NCBI RefSeq assembly: GCF_028736175.1
Contig: NZ_CP117880.1
Location: 3,162,001 to 3,226,000 of the forward strand
Source: Sphingobacterium oryzagri
GTDB taxonomy: Bacteria > Bacteroidota > Bacteroidia > Sphingobacteriales > Sphingobacteriaceae
Direction of reading: 5' to 3'
Length of the DNA: 64,000 nucleotides
Under the pieces are notes generated by a model. It was not told where the DNA came from. It worked only from the letters and a program-made list of their open reading frames with translations, and searched no databases. Shown piece by piece: positions 34,454 through 44,047 of the stretch (its first letter is position 1; each line of letters begins with the position of its first letter). Both the position numbers and the translations under genes were made by a program.

Positions 34454-35344
34454 TCAGATTGTTGCTCTTCCGCCTGTGGCCGGTATGGTGGCACCGGAAA
34501 CGTACGAGGCCGCGTCAGACGCTAAAAAAACATAAATAGGCGCCATTTCTGCCGGCTGTCCTGGTCGCCCCATCGGCGTGTTTTCGCCAAAATTCTCATG
34601 ATCAGGTATAGTGCTCGGAATCAAAGGTGTCCACACCGGTCCTGGCGCGACAGCATTTACCCGAATACCCGAACCATCTTCCAAAAACAATTGCGCCAAG
34701 CTTGACGTAAAATTTTGTATCGCACCTTTCGTTGCCGCGTAAGGCACCAAGCTTGGGTTTGGCTTGTAAGCATTTACCGATGTGGTATTGATAATCGATC
34801 CTCCCGGCGGCATATGTGCCTTTGCATGTTTTACGAAGTAAAACATCGCACTCATATTGGTTTCAAAAGTTTTGTTCCATTCTGCTGCGCTGATATCCGT
34901 GATCTGATCAAACGACATTTGATAAGCCGCGTTGTTCACCAGAATATCAATTTTACCAAACGTAGACGCGGCTTCTTCCACAATTTTCTTGCACAAGTCT
35001 TCATCACGGATATCTCCGCGAAAAAGCAGCGCTTTACGACCAGCACGTTCTATCCACATTTTGGTATCGGCGGCATCATCATCTTCCATTTCATCTTTGT
35101 ACGAGATAACAACATCAGCGCCTTCGCGCGCCATAGCGATAGCGACAGCTTTACCAATACCCGAATCACCACCCGTTATAATAGCTACTTTATTTAAAAG
35201 TATTTCCGATCCTTCGTAGGATGCTTCACCATGATCTGGTACCGGAGACATTTTGGCGTTAACGCCTGGAGGCGACTGATCTTGTTTGGGAAATGGAGGT
35301 ACGGGATATAGGTCTTTAGGATTTCCTGTTTTTGTTGTTTTCAT
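34454..35344 (-). CDS. SDR-family oxidoreductase (YhdF/YghA type)
   Basis: This 296-residue short-chain dehydrogenase has an N-terminal extension of about 50 residues (PKDLYPVPPFPKQDQSPPG), characteristic of the stress-related YghA/YhdF group. The Rossmann motif is TGGDSGIGKAVA. The NNAAYQ motif and the catalytic Ser with YAATK (Tyr and Lys) follow. The C-terminus SYVSGATIPATGG is typical. The substrate is unknown. It is presumably regulated with the neighbouring stress genes. Confidence 0.9.
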   Translation of the reverse strand: MKTTKTGNPKDLYPVPPFPKQDQSPPGVNAKMSPVPDHGEASYEGSEILLNKVAIITGGDSGIGKAVAIAMAREGADVVISYKDEMEDDDAADTKMWIERAGRKALLFRGDIRDEDLCKKIVEEAASTFGKIDILVNNAAYQMSFDQITDISAAEWNKTFETNMSAMFYFVKHAKAHMPPGGSIINTTSVNAYKPNPSLVPYAATKGAIQNFTSSLAQLFLEDGSGIRVNAVAPGPVWTPLIPSTIPDHENFGENTPMGRPGQPAEMAPIYVFLASDAASYVSGATIPATGGRATI

Positions 35345-35386
35345 AGGTATTTATTTAAAGATTAAAAACCGCTCTATGAAATAAAG

Positions 35387-35415
35387 AAGGTGATGAACAT
35401 ATTGGTCACCACCTT
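35387..35415 (-). terminator. Possible terminator after small lipoprotein gene
   Basis: AAGGTGATGA and TCACCACCTT are imperfect inverted arms (one mismatch) 33 bases past the lipoprotein stop on the minus strand. The following T tract is weak, so the call is tentative. Confidence 0.4.
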
Positions 35416-35447
35416 ATATAGAGAGAGAATAAAAAAGTTGCTTGTTA

Positions 35448-35651
35448 TTAATTCAACGGCGGCGTAGGCATTGGCTGACCGATGGTATCTGTACTATCCC
35501 GACGAATCGTATCGACCGGTGGCACAGCTTCCATGCCATCACGCATAGCCGTGTCTCCAGATTCTACATCATTGTTGTGTGTTGGACTCCCGCAGGCAAA
35601 TAATAAACCAAATAGGCCGATCATGGGTGCGTATAAAATTGCTTTCTTCAT
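35448..35651 (-). CDS. Small lipoprotein, unknown function
   Basis: This 67-residue protein has a signal peptide with lipobox LLFAC, so acylation would be at Cys20. The mature part is short, hydrophilic and rich in D, T and P (DTIRRDSTDTIGQPMPTPP), and probably unstructured. No family is recognised. The gene is upstream of the SDR gene on the same strand with 103 bases between them. Small lipoproteins of this kind are common in Sphingobacteriaceae. Confidence 0.7.
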   Translation of the reverse strand: MKKAILYAPMIGLFGLLFACGSPTHNNDVESGDTAMRDGMEAVPPVDTIRRDSTDTIGQPMPTPPLN

Positions 35652-36015
35652 CGTGTTAAGTTTTTGTATATATGTTTATAATTCAATTTTTTAATAGCAA
35701 CAGTAATGTTTCCACAACTTGTCGCTGTTTACTTACGAACTGTTTATAACACAGTTGGTTTGAAATTTGGAACGATCGGGTATTTACCGTATCGATTAAG
35801 TAAATAACGCAGTCTTCCCCATCGGGTAGTTATAGCACCGTTAGCCCCGTCAGCAAAGCGATCTGTGCGTTAAAATTGTTGCATTTATTTATCTATTTTC
35901 GGATTTATTTACAAAAATTTCGCGCTATCGAATAAAGCATCATAATTATCTAATCCGATTTTAACCCAAAAGCCAATTAAAAAGCCTACTTTAGAAAAAA
36001 ATCTGATGTATTTAT
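35652..36015. other. Divergent intergenic region before phytochrome gene
   Basis: These 364 bases lie between the lipoprotein (minus) and the phytochrome gene (plus). They are A/T-rich, with one short dyad (AACTGT...ACAGTT near 35740-35757). No convincing promoter pair or reading frame was found. Confidence 0.5.
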
Positions 36016-38208
36016 ATGGACATGAAGCAAGCGCGTTGTGAGGATGAACCCATACATTTGTGTGGAAGAGTGCAGGAGTTCGGCTTTTTAATTGTTGCAG
36101 ACAACGATCAGCACATTGTGGCCGCGAGCGAAAATTGCGAAGCGTGGCTTGGCACGTCCGTGGAAAATCTGCTTCAAGAAACATTAGCCTACCTTGTTGA
36201 GCATCCATTACAGGCTGATCGTGAAGCGTTGTCGCTGGCGATAACAGCAGCAAGCAAGACGAGCGAAACGGACCGACAGATTTTCGAAATTGTGCTTCAG
36301 CAACAACCGTTTTACCTGACGGTATATGCGCACGATCATCAGATTTATTTAGAATTCGAACATAAACTACCATCTGCGATCCCCTCTTTTCTAAATCTTT
36401 ACACATACGCACAGAAAATAGAAAGTGGAGACGACATATGGGAAGCATTATGCCGCTGCATAGCGGAGGTAATTGGTTATGATCGCGTGATGACCTATAA
36501 ATTTAGGGAAGACAAAAGTGGTCAAGTAATCGCGGAAAAAGTAAAGGATGGCTTAGAAAGTTATCTTGGTCTGCATTACCCTGAATTTGATATTCCTAAG
36601 CAAGCGCGAGCGTTGTATCTAAAACATTTGGCACGATTGACGTCCAATATCCATGCGGAGACTTTTGCGATCCACTCTCGCCTACAAAAGCCGGTAGATT
36701 TATCTTTTAGTTCCGTTAGAGCGCTCTCCCCGATCCACCTGCAGTATCTGGAGAATGCTGGCGCGCAAGCCAGTATCAGTTTTTCCATCATTGTACACGG
36801 TGAGCTTTGGGGTTTGGTGACCTGTCAACATGAATCGCCAAAAGCTGTCGATTTATCGCAACGGAATCTTGCGGTTTTTCTAACACAGTATTCGGTCAAC
36901 CGATATTTAAGTCTGCAAAAGGAAACCGACTTAGATTTTAGCAAGCAGGTGAAAGAATTTGAGCTTGCTTTGAAAGAGAAGCTCATCATTAAAAACGATA
37001 TATTACCCGTCTTATCATCTTTTGCCAGCCAACTCAGCGTATTTGCAAAGGCAGACGGTTTGGCTATACAACATCGAGACGGCACGTTTATCTTCGGCGC
37101 TTCGCCAGATGCACCTACGGTTCAAAAAATTCATCATTTCATTAATAGCACGCAAAATAAAGCAATCTATCAAAAGGAAGACTTCGTTCTCTCACACGGT
37201 GAAGAACTTGCTTTATCAGCGTCTGATTTTGCCGGACTGGTCAAAATAGACATCGATTCATCAAAAGAATTTAGTCTATTTTGGTTTAGGAAAGAGCAAG
37301 TCACCGAGCGCTTATGGGCAGGCAAGCCCGAGAAAGTGATGGTTTTCGACGAGCAGCAACAAGTTTACGTACCTTCGCCACGCACCTCTTTTCATGCTTG
37401 GAAACAATTGGTTAAAGGTATAGCGCCAACCTGGGGCGAAGGTGAGTTGTTTTTTATCAAGCGCATACGTCAACTTATTCGCGAGAGTTTGCTGCGCAAG
37501 TCTGAAGAAATTTACAGCCTGAATCAAGAGCTTATCCTCTTGAACAATGCGCTAGACACATATTCTTACACCGTTAGCCACGATCTAAAAAATCCGCTGT
37601 CGGTGATTAAACTGTCTGTACAAATGTTGCAGGCCAAGAAAGACATATCTCCCGAGTTATTGGGCAAGCTTACGGTCAACATAAAAGATGCCAGCGAGCT
37701 AATGGAAGGTATGTTAAACAAAATATACGAGTTTTCGAAAGTTAAAGAGTTCCGATACCAGCCGCACCTGATCACTACGAATCAGATAATCCCGCAAATT
37801 ATCGATCATTGCCGGATTCAACACGGTGCACACAATTGTCAAGTTGATTTAGGCGAACTTCTGCCGGTGATGGGTGAAAAAACATTGGTATACCAATTGT
37901 TTTTAAACATCATCAGTAATGCTATAAAATATTCGAGTAAAAATGATCAAGCGCAGGTACGTATTGAAAGTACGTTAGCCGAATGGAAAATACGCTATAC
38001 CATTGAAGATAATGGGATCGGTATTGCCGAAGACGAGCTCAAAACCATTTATGACATTTTCAAACGGATGTCTAATTCGGGAGGTTATGAGGGCTCGGGC
38101 GTAGGATTAGCGATTGTGAAACGTATCGTAGACAGGCTTGGTGTTAAAATATTAGTGGAAAGTGAGCTCAACAAAGGCACACGCTTTCATTTAGATTTTC
38201 CTAATTAA
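36016..38208 (+). CDS. Bacteriophytochrome histidine kinase
   Basis: The 730-residue protein should be a red/far-red photoreceptor kinase with PAS-GAF-PHY-HK order. The chromophore-attaching cysteine of bacteriophytochromes aligns with Cys8 (CEDEPIHL). The GAF domain (residues ~135-310) keeps YDRVMTYKF, LGLHYPEFDIPKQAR with the key aspartate, and SPIHLQYLENAGA with the key histidine. PHY has a tongue motif PRTSFHAW near residue 455. The kinase has VSHDLKNPL and a full HATPase domain (residues ~510-730). The loop after Cys8 is unusual: CGRVQEFG replaces the usual PG-x-I-Q-P-H-G. No heme oxygenase gene lies within the window. Confidence 0.9.
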   Translation: MDMKQARCEDEPIHLCGRVQEFGFLIVADNDQHIVAASENCEAWLGTSVENLLQETLAYLVEHPLQADREALSLAITAASKTSETDRQIFEIVLQQQPFYLTVYAHDHQIYLEFEHKLPSAIPSFLNLYTYAQKIESGDDIWEALCRCIAEVIGYDRVMTYKFREDKSGQVIAEKVKDGLESYLGLHYPEFDIPKQARALYLKHLARLTSNIHAETFAIHSRLQKPVDLSFSSVRALSPIHLQYLENAGAQASISFSIIVHGELWGLVTCQHESPKAVDLSQRNLAVFLTQYSVNRYLSLQKETDLDFSKQVKEFELALKEKLIIKNDILPVLSSFASQLSVFAKADGLAIQHRDGTFIFGASPDAPTVQKIHHFINSTQNKAIYQKEDFVLSHGEELALSASDFAGLVKIDIDSSKEFSLFWFRKEQVTERLWAGKPEKVMVFDEQQQVYVPSPRTSFHAWKQLVKGIAPTWGEGELFFIKRIRQLIRESLLRKSEEIYSLNQELILLNNALDTYSYTVSHDLKNPLSVIKLSVQMLQAKKDISPELLGKLTVNIKDASELMEGMLNKIYEFSKVKEFRYQPHLITTNQIIPQIIDHCRIQHGAHNCQVDLGELLPVMGEKTLVYQLFLNIISNAIKYSSKNDQAQVRIESTLAEWKIRYTIEDNGIGIAEDELKTIYDIFKRMSNSGGYEGSGVGLAIVKRIVDRLGVKILVESELNKGTRFHLDFPN

Positions 38209-38252
38209 TTTTATTTAACAGCACCGCGCTTTTCGCACGTGCGCAAAGCAGC

Positions 38253-38294
38253 AAAAAAAAGTCGATGACCATAAACCGTCATCGACTTTTTTTG
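38253..38294 (+). terminator. Terminator after phytochrome gene
   Basis: GTCGATGAC and GTCATCGAC form a perfect stem extended by a run of A:T pairs and followed by TTTGC. It lies 45 bases after the phytochrome stop. Confidence 0.85.
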
Positions 38295-38416
38295 CTTTAA
38301 GCGTAGTCTGAAGCCCGATAGCTGTAATTCTACAAGGTATTTGTAAACCATTAATTGCTTAAGCTGTTCTTTTAATAATATATGACAATCAAAGTTTCAT
38401 TTAATCATAATAACGT

Positions 38417-39538
38417 ATGAAAACATTAGATGCCGAACTATTGAACAGCTTAACCAAGAACGAATCAGCTCCTTGCTTAAGTATTTACTTGCCTGTGCAC
38501 AAAAATGTATCAGAGAGTGCACAAGATCCGTTAAACCTTAAAAACATTATAAAAGACATTCGTACCAATGTCAAACCCGAAGATGTACAAGGTGTGGAGA
38601 GCTTGCTAGAGCCTGTAGAAAAGTACCTCGAAGAGAAATCTTTCGTCCGGGAAAATGATGGTACACTGGCTATCTTTTCTTCACCCAAAGTATTTGAAAC
38701 GGTTTTCTTGCCTACAGCACATGCGCCAGCTTTTTTTGTGGACGACTGTTTTTACGTGTTGCCTTTGTTAACATTTGCTAGCGAAAATAAACGATTTCAT
38801 GTACTCACTGTCGGGAAAAACCATGTGCGACTGTTTGAAGGCGACCGTTATCGTTTCGAAGAAATAAGCCTTGGCGACGATATTCCGCGAACGATGAAAG
38901 AAGCGTTGGGCTACGACTTAACCGATAATCACCTGCATGCGGCTGCGGGCGGCTCTGCTGCTATCCACGGTTATATGGAAATTACGGATGAAAAAGACAC
39001 AGACAATGTGCGTTTTTTCCGGATCATCGATCATGAGATTAACACCAATTACAGTAAACCCGAAAAGATTCCGTTGATACTGGCGGCACTGCCTGAAAAC
39101 CAAAGTTTGTTTCAGTCGTTGAGCAAAAATGAGTGTTTGCTTAAAGATTATATTGCGTTAAATGCAGACAGCATTGATAAAGCCGATCTTCACCAGCATG
39201 CCTTAGCTATTTTTGAGCAGGCAAAAACACAGCAGGTTGCTAAACAACTGGAGCGCTTCGCAGTAGGTAAAAACGAGAAATTAGCGACTGATGAAGTTGC
39301 CGATATTGCTCGCCACGCGATGGACAGCCGCATCGATCAGCTATTTATTGCCGAAGGTAAAACGCTGGCTGGCACCATTTCTGTCGAAGATCGGAAGATT
39401 AAACCAAATAAAGACAGCTATGGCGATATTATCAATCAGATCGCGCTGCTGACCTATAAAAATGGCGGTCAGGTGCATACTTTAGCTAATAATACGTCCG
39501 CATTGCCGCGCGGCATCGGTTCATTAAATAGATTTTAA
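38417..39538 (+). CDS. Archaeo-eukaryotic release factor (eRF1)-like family protein
   Basis: This 373-residue cytoplasmic protein resembles the bacterial eRF1-like (baeRF) families. The N-terminal part (APCLSIYLPVHKN) and the middle HVLTVGKNHVRLFEGDRYRFEE are typical. A glycine-rich loop (AAAGGSAAIHGYM) sits where release factors have GGQ. The C-terminal IDQLFIAEGKTLAG matches the third domain. Relatives are proposed to work in ribosome rescue or hibernation under stress, but direct data are few. It has its own transcription unit between the phytochrome and trehalose genes. Confidence 0.72.
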   Translation: MKTLDAELLNSLTKNESAPCLSIYLPVHKNVSESAQDPLNLKNIIKDIRTNVKPEDVQGVESLLEPVEKYLEEKSFVRENDGTLAIFSSPKVFETVFLPTAHAPAFFVDDCFYVLPLLTFASENKRFHVLTVGKNHVRLFEGDRYRFEEISLGDDIPRTMKEALGYDLTDNHLHAAAGGSAAIHGYMEITDEKDTDNVRFFRIIDHEINTNYSKPEKIPLILAALPENQSLFQSLSKNECLLKDYIALNADSIDKADLHQHALAIFEQAKTQQVAKQLERFAVGKNEKLATDEVADIARHAMDSRIDQLFIAEGKTLAGTISVEDRKIKPNKDSYGDIINQIALLTYKNGGQVHTLANNTSALPRGIGSLNRF

Positions 39539-39599
39539 TCCGATACCGACTAATTGCACATGTATTACGTAATTGATCGGTAAAAAAATCATAAAAGCT

Positions 39600-39648
39600 A
39601 GCCAATGCAGGAAAAAACAAAACATTTCCAGCATTGGCTTGTTCTTTT
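39600..39648 (+). terminator. Terminator after eRF1-like gene
   Basis: AGCCAATGC and GCATTGGCT form a 9-bp stem, helped by inner GGAAA/TTTCC pairs, and the hairpin is followed by TGTTCTTTT. Confidence 0.75.
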
Positions 39649-39710
39649 AATACCTAATGATAAAGGGGTAAGCTTAACCTAACCTGCTTACTTCAAGATT
39701 TGCAAAGCAT

Positions 39711-41948
39711 ATGCGTAACAAGAGAACAATAATTATTTCCAATCGATTGCCCGTCCGTGTCGAACGACGCGACCAAGAACTACATTTTATACCAAGCGAA
39801 GGCGGCTTAGCAACAGGACTAGGCTCGATTTACCAACAAGAAGGAAATATCTGGGTTGGATGGCCCGGATTTGTGCCGGAAAACGAACAGGAAGAGGCGA
39901 TAACGCGCCAAAAGTTGGCTGAGCTCAACTTGGTTCCTGTTTTTCTGACAGAAGAAGAGTTACAGGGTTATTACGAAGGGTTTTCCAACGAAGTACTGTG
40001 GCCGATATTTCATTACCGTTTATCTTATGCGGTGTACAATACCGAAAACTGGCACACCTATCAGCAAGTAAACAGAAAATTTGCAAATGCCGTGGTCGAG
40101 CAATCACCCGGCGAGAAAGATGAAGTTTGGATACACGATTATCAACTCATGCTTCTTCCAAAAATGGTTCGCGACCAACATGAGCATATCGCGATCGGAT
40201 ATTTTCAGCATATTCCTTTTCCGCCAGACGAGCTTTTCAGAAGCATTCCCTGGCGCGATCAGTTGATCAAAGGATTGTTAGGTGCCGATCTTATCGCCTT
40301 TCATACCTACAATGATACGCAGCATTTTCTCAATGCCTGCACACATATACTCAGTTTGCCTATCCAAAACAATTGTTTGCATGTAGATGGCAGAAGCGTG
40401 TATGCGGAAGTGTATCCAATGGGCATTGATTTTGATAAATTTAGTGGCCTGGCGCAAAGTCCGGCTATTCAGGAACGTGCACGCGAGATTCGCAGTTATT
40501 ATAAAGAACGTAAGTTTATCCTTTGCATCGATCGGCTTGATTACAGCAAGGGAATTATCGAACGTTTACAAGCCTATGAAAGCTTACTGCAAACATATCC
40601 GGAATTAAGGGAGCAAATCGTGCTTTACATGCTGGTGGTTCCTTCGCGTGATACCGTGCCGCAATACCGCATGTTGCGCGACGAGATAGATCGCGCTGTC
40701 GGTCATATCAACTCCATTTATGGTATGAATGAGTGGCAGCCTATTGCTTACTATTACAACTCTTTCCCTGTAGAAGAACTTTCAAGTTTGTATGTAGCGG
40801 CTGATGTTTGTTTAGTTACGTCCATTCGTGACGGCATGAATTTGGTCTGCAAAGAATATGTAGCGAGCAAGGAGCAAACCAATGGCGTATTGGTATTGAG
40901 TGAGCTTGCGGGTGCATCAAAAGAATTGCTGGAAGCGATACAGGTCAATCCAAATTCGATAGACCAGATTCGCGAAGCACTTAAATTAGCGATTGATATG
41001 CCGGAAACTGAAAAACGTCGTCGTATGCAAGACAGCATCGATATCGTTCGAAAATTTAATGTCAGGCATTGGGTGAAAATTTTCTTTAACCGCTTACACG
41101 AGATCAAGACGGTACAAAAACAGGAAATGGCAAGAAGGGTACGGTCTGAGGTGAAAGATGCGATCTCCGAACAATACCAAGCGGCCAAGAAAAGATTGTT
41201 TTTTCTCGATTATGATGGGACGTTGATTGGTTTCCATAAAGACGCCGATGCGGCCTCCCCGACCGAGTCTCTTTATCGCACGCTGGAGTTATTGCAAAGT
41301 AATCCGGCAAACCAAATTGTGATCATCAGCGGACGCCCGCATGAAACACTAGATCGCTGGTTTGGTCGGAAAGACTATTATCTCGTGGCAGAGCACGGTG
41401 CCTGGAGCAACTATCCAGAGCACACCTGGCAAAGCAAAAACCATATCTCTACACGCTGGAAAATTCCGGTAAAACATATCATGAACAAATTTGCGAATCG
41501 CACAGCCGGTGCCATTGTCGAGGAAAAAACGTATTCGCTGGCTTGGCACTACCGCAAGGCACAAACGGGACTGGGGCAGCTGCGTTCGCAAGAACTGGTG
41601 GATAGCTTGCGTTACCTCATACCGCACCACGGCTTGCAACTCTTAATGGGGGACAAAGTTATCGAGGTAAAAAACAGCGAACTCAACAAAGGCAAAGCAG
41701 CGATGGAAATTGTGGCAGACTACCAACCGGACTTTATCTTCGCCATTGGCGATGATGCAACGGATGAAGACATGTTTCTCGAACTACCTCAAGAAGCCAT
41801 CACCGTCAAAGTAGGCAACAAAAAATCAGCCGCGCAATTTTACGTGGAAAGTCAGGAAGAGGCGGTTAGCCTCATCGATTACTTCGCTACAAAAAATCTG
41901 GATCTCCCGCCGGAGTCAACATCGAATGCTCATCTTCAAAAATTATAA
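39711..41948 (+). CDS. otsAB: Trehalose-6-phosphate synthase/phosphatase fusion
   Basis: This 745-residue bifunctional enzyme makes trehalose from UDP-glucose and glucose 6-phosphate. The GT20 synthase (residues ~1-475) begins IISNRLPVRVERR. It has GGLATGLG, the HDYQLMLLPKM loop, GYFQHIPFPPDELF, and DGMNLVCKEYVASKE near the UDP site. The HAD-type phosphatase (residues ~490-735) has FFLDYDGTLIGF with the nucleophilic aspartate, the second motif IISGRP, and GDDATDEDMFLEL. Bacteroidota often carry this fusion. Nine bases separate it from GH15, so the pair is one operon. Confidence 0.95.
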   Translation: MRNKRTIIISNRLPVRVERRDQELHFIPSEGGLATGLGSIYQQEGNIWVGWPGFVPENEQEEAITRQKLAELNLVPVFLTEEELQGYYEGFSNEVLWPIFHYRLSYAVYNTENWHTYQQVNRKFANAVVEQSPGEKDEVWIHDYQLMLLPKMVRDQHEHIAIGYFQHIPFPPDELFRSIPWRDQLIKGLLGADLIAFHTYNDTQHFLNACTHILSLPIQNNCLHVDGRSVYAEVYPMGIDFDKFSGLAQSPAIQERAREIRSYYKERKFILCIDRLDYSKGIIERLQAYESLLQTYPELREQIVLYMLVVPSRDTVPQYRMLRDEIDRAVGHINSIYGMNEWQPIAYYYNSFPVEELSSLYVAADVCLVTSIRDGMNLVCKEYVASKEQTNGVLVLSELAGASKELLEAIQVNPNSIDQIREALKLAIDMPETEKRRRMQDSIDIVRKFNVRHWVKIFFNRLHEIKTVQKQEMARRVRSEVKDAISEQYQAAKKRLFFLDYDGTLIGFHKDADAASPTESLYRTLELLQSNPANQIVIISGRPHETLDRWFGRKDYYLVAEHGAWSNYPEHTWQSKNHISTRWKIPVKHIMNKFANRTAGAIVEEKTYSLAWHYRKAQTGLGQLRSQELVDSLRYLIPHHGLQLLMGDKVIEVKNSELNKGKAAMEIVADYQPDFIFAIGDDATDEDMFLELPQEAITVKVGNKKSAAQFYVESQEEAVSLIDYFATKNLDLPPESTSNAHLQKL

Positions 41949-41957
41949 AATTATAAC

Positions 41958-43769
41958 ATGAATAACGAAAAAAAGCATGTCTACAATACGGGAATAATTG
42001 GTAACTGTGCCTTTATTGCCCATGTTGAAAAAACGACAAACATCAGTTGGCTTTGTTGGCCTTCTTTTCAAGACTCCTTCGTGTTTGGCGGTTTGCTGGA
42101 CAAAGGCTTGGGAGGCGAATTTTCCATTTTGCCCAGTACGACTATTCTGAACAGCGAACAACATTATATTGAAAATACGAATATTCTGACGACTACCATC
42201 AAAGCGGAAGATGGCAGCTACCGCGTCACAGATTTTGCGCCGCGCTTCGAACAATATGAGCGCTACTATAAACCTTTAATGTTGATTCGCAAGATCGAGC
42301 CGATTAGTCGTCGCCCTAAAATACGCGTTACCTGCGAGCCCGTATTTAATTATGGTGAACAAGCTTTGGATAAATCGCGTGGTAGCAATCACATTCAGTT
42401 TGAACGAGCAGATGTCAAAATGCGCCTGGCCACTAATATGCCGATCAGCCATTTTTTTGAAGATATCCCCTTCGTTTTGAGTAAACCAATTTATTTGGTT
42501 CTGACTTATGGAAGTCCGTTTGAAGCACCGATAGAGCGCACGGCGGAAGATTTCTTGAAACGCACGAAGCAGTATTGGCAGCGATGGGTCAAAAACGCTT
42601 CCATCCCGCCATTTTATCAGCGGGAAGTAATTCGCTCGTCGCTGGTGCTCAAACTACACCAGTATGAAGATACGGGTGCTATCATCGCAGCAAGTACAAC
42701 GAGCTTACCTGAATTTCCAGGATCTGGGCGTAACTGGGATTATCGTTACTGTTGGTTGCGCGACAGCTATTATGTGTTGCAAGCGCTAAGCCATATCGGT
42801 CATTTTGAGGAAATGGAGAAATATGCCTCGTATATTGCCAATATCACACAAACCGATACGGGCCGACTACAGCCGCTGTATGGCATTATGGGCGAGCATA
42901 AACTCGAAGAACAAACGCTGGACTATCTGACCGGTTACTTAGGAAATCGACCTATTCGTATCGGAAACCAAGCATCAGAGCATATTCAAAATGATGTTTA
43001 TGGCCAAGCGTTAATCGCACTCCTTCCCCTATTTACCGACCATCGTTTCCGCCACCAAAATCATGCGTTCACGGAAGAATGGACCAATTTTATCTTAGAT
43101 AAAATCGAGGCAACGATCGATGAAAAAGATGCGGGCATCTGGGAGTTCCGAAATTTCGAAAATCGACACTGCTACTCCAATTTATTTCAATGGGCTGGCG
43201 CTACTGCCGCCTTAAAAATAGCTAAGCAGTATGGCTTTAAAGATATGGCTACGCGTGCTACACAACTACGCGAAAAAGCTATACAACATATCGAGCATTG
43301 TTATGATGAAGAGAAACAGGTGTATACAAATGCTGTAGAAAGTGAAAACCTCGATGCTTCTACCCTACAGCTCATTATGATGAATTACCTCGATCCGTCG
43401 AGCGATCGGGCAAAGCGACACCTGGAGCAACTGGAAAAGGAATTGAAAGGTGAACACGGATTATTTTACCGTTACTTGCATCGAGACGATTTTGGCAAAC
43501 CTAAAGCAACATTTCTGGTATGCGCTTTTTGGTATGTTGAGGCGTTAGCCTGTGTGGGTCGATTAGATGAAGCGCAGGAAGTATTTAAGCAGTTGCTTTC
43601 GTTTGGTAACCACTTGATGCTGTTTAGCGAAGATGTGAATGAAGATGATGGCAGTCAGTGGGGAAACTTTCCGCAAGCATACAGCCATGTAGGGCTCGTG
43701 AATGCCGCCTATAGAATTTCCATGAAATTGGATAGTCCGGTATTTTTTGAGAGCTTATACGAGCAATAG
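41958..43769 (+). CDS. GH15-family glycoside hydrolase (glucoamylase/trehalase)
   Basis: The 603-residue cytoplasmic protein has an N-terminal beta domain and an (alpha/alpha)6 barrel of GH15. PEFPGSGRNWDYRYCWLRDSY near residue 250 is the signature stretch. HKLEEQTLDYLTGYLG and, close to the end, GNFPQAYSHVGLVNAAYR are conserved. GH15 includes glucoamylases and the inverting trehalases of mycobacteria. Adjacency to OtsAB makes trehalose or a trehalose derivative the probable substrate. No signal peptide is seen. The gene ends at a strong terminator. Confidence 0.88.
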   Translation: MNNEKKHVYNTGIIGNCAFIAHVEKTTNISWLCWPSFQDSFVFGGLLDKGLGGEFSILPSTTILNSEQHYIENTNILTTTIKAEDGSYRVTDFAPRFEQYERYYKPLMLIRKIEPISRRPKIRVTCEPVFNYGEQALDKSRGSNHIQFERADVKMRLATNMPISHFFEDIPFVLSKPIYLVLTYGSPFEAPIERTAEDFLKRTKQYWQRWVKNASIPPFYQREVIRSSLVLKLHQYEDTGAIIAASTTSLPEFPGSGRNWDYRYCWLRDSYYVLQALSHIGHFEEMEKYASYIANITQTDTGRLQPLYGIMGEHKLEEQTLDYLTGYLGNRPIRIGNQASEHIQNDVYGQALIALLPLFTDHRFRHQNHAFTEEWTNFILDKIEATIDEKDAGIWEFRNFENRHCYSNLFQWAGATAALKIAKQYGFKDMATRATQLREKAIQHIEHCYDEEKQVYTNAVESENLDASTLQLIMMNYLDPSSDRAKRHLEQLEKELKGEHGLFYRYLHRDDFGKPKATFLVCAFWYVEALACVGRLDEAQEVFKQLLSFGNHLMLFSEDVNEDDGSQWGNFPQAYSHVGLVNAAYRISMKLDSPVFFESLYEQ

Positions 43770-43778
43770 TCAAAAATA

Positions 43779-43809
43779 AAAAATGGCGGTTTGAATACCG
43801 CCATTTTTG
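43779..43809. terminator. Bidirectional terminator after GH15 gene
   Basis: A 12-bp stem (AAAAATGGCGGT with ACCGCCATTTTT, loop TTGAAT) lies 9 bases after the GH15 stop and 25 bases before the convergent small membrane-protein gene ends. Confidence 0.85.
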
Positions 43810-43833
43810 TTATACAAAAAAGACCTTGTTACC

Positions 43834-44019
43834 CTATTTTTCGTAGAAAAACAGGAAGTAGGCTAAGGCCAATATCGCCACGGCGATCACGATAGTCCAG
43901 GCTATCGTTCTTGCTGCCGGTTTATCATTAACTTCTTCTTGTGCCGATTGAGGAACTTCCTTACGAGGTGTGTCATCTCTTGGCTCTTCCGGATCGTAAA
44001 TTTCTCTCTTTTCTTCCAT
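43834..44019 (-). CDS. Small C-tail-anchored membrane protein
   Basis: This 61-residue protein has an acidic and charged N-terminal half (EEKREIYDPEEPRDDTPRK) and one C-terminal helix (TIVIAVAILALAYFLFFY). This is the layout of a single-pass anchor with a disordered cytoplasmic part. No family is recognised. It is convergent with GH15 and about 290 bases from the Rho-N/topoisomerase operon. Confidence 0.65.
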   Translation of the reverse strand: MEEKREIYDPEEPRDDTPRKEVPQSAQEEVNDKPAARTIAWTIVIAVAILALAYFLFFYEK

Positions 44020-44047
44020 GATATTATTAATTAGTGATTTGCTTATC

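Noticed and set aside
35909..36448. 179-codon minus frame over the phytochrome start
   Set aside because: It is antisense to the PAS domain of the phytochrome, which has clear homology.
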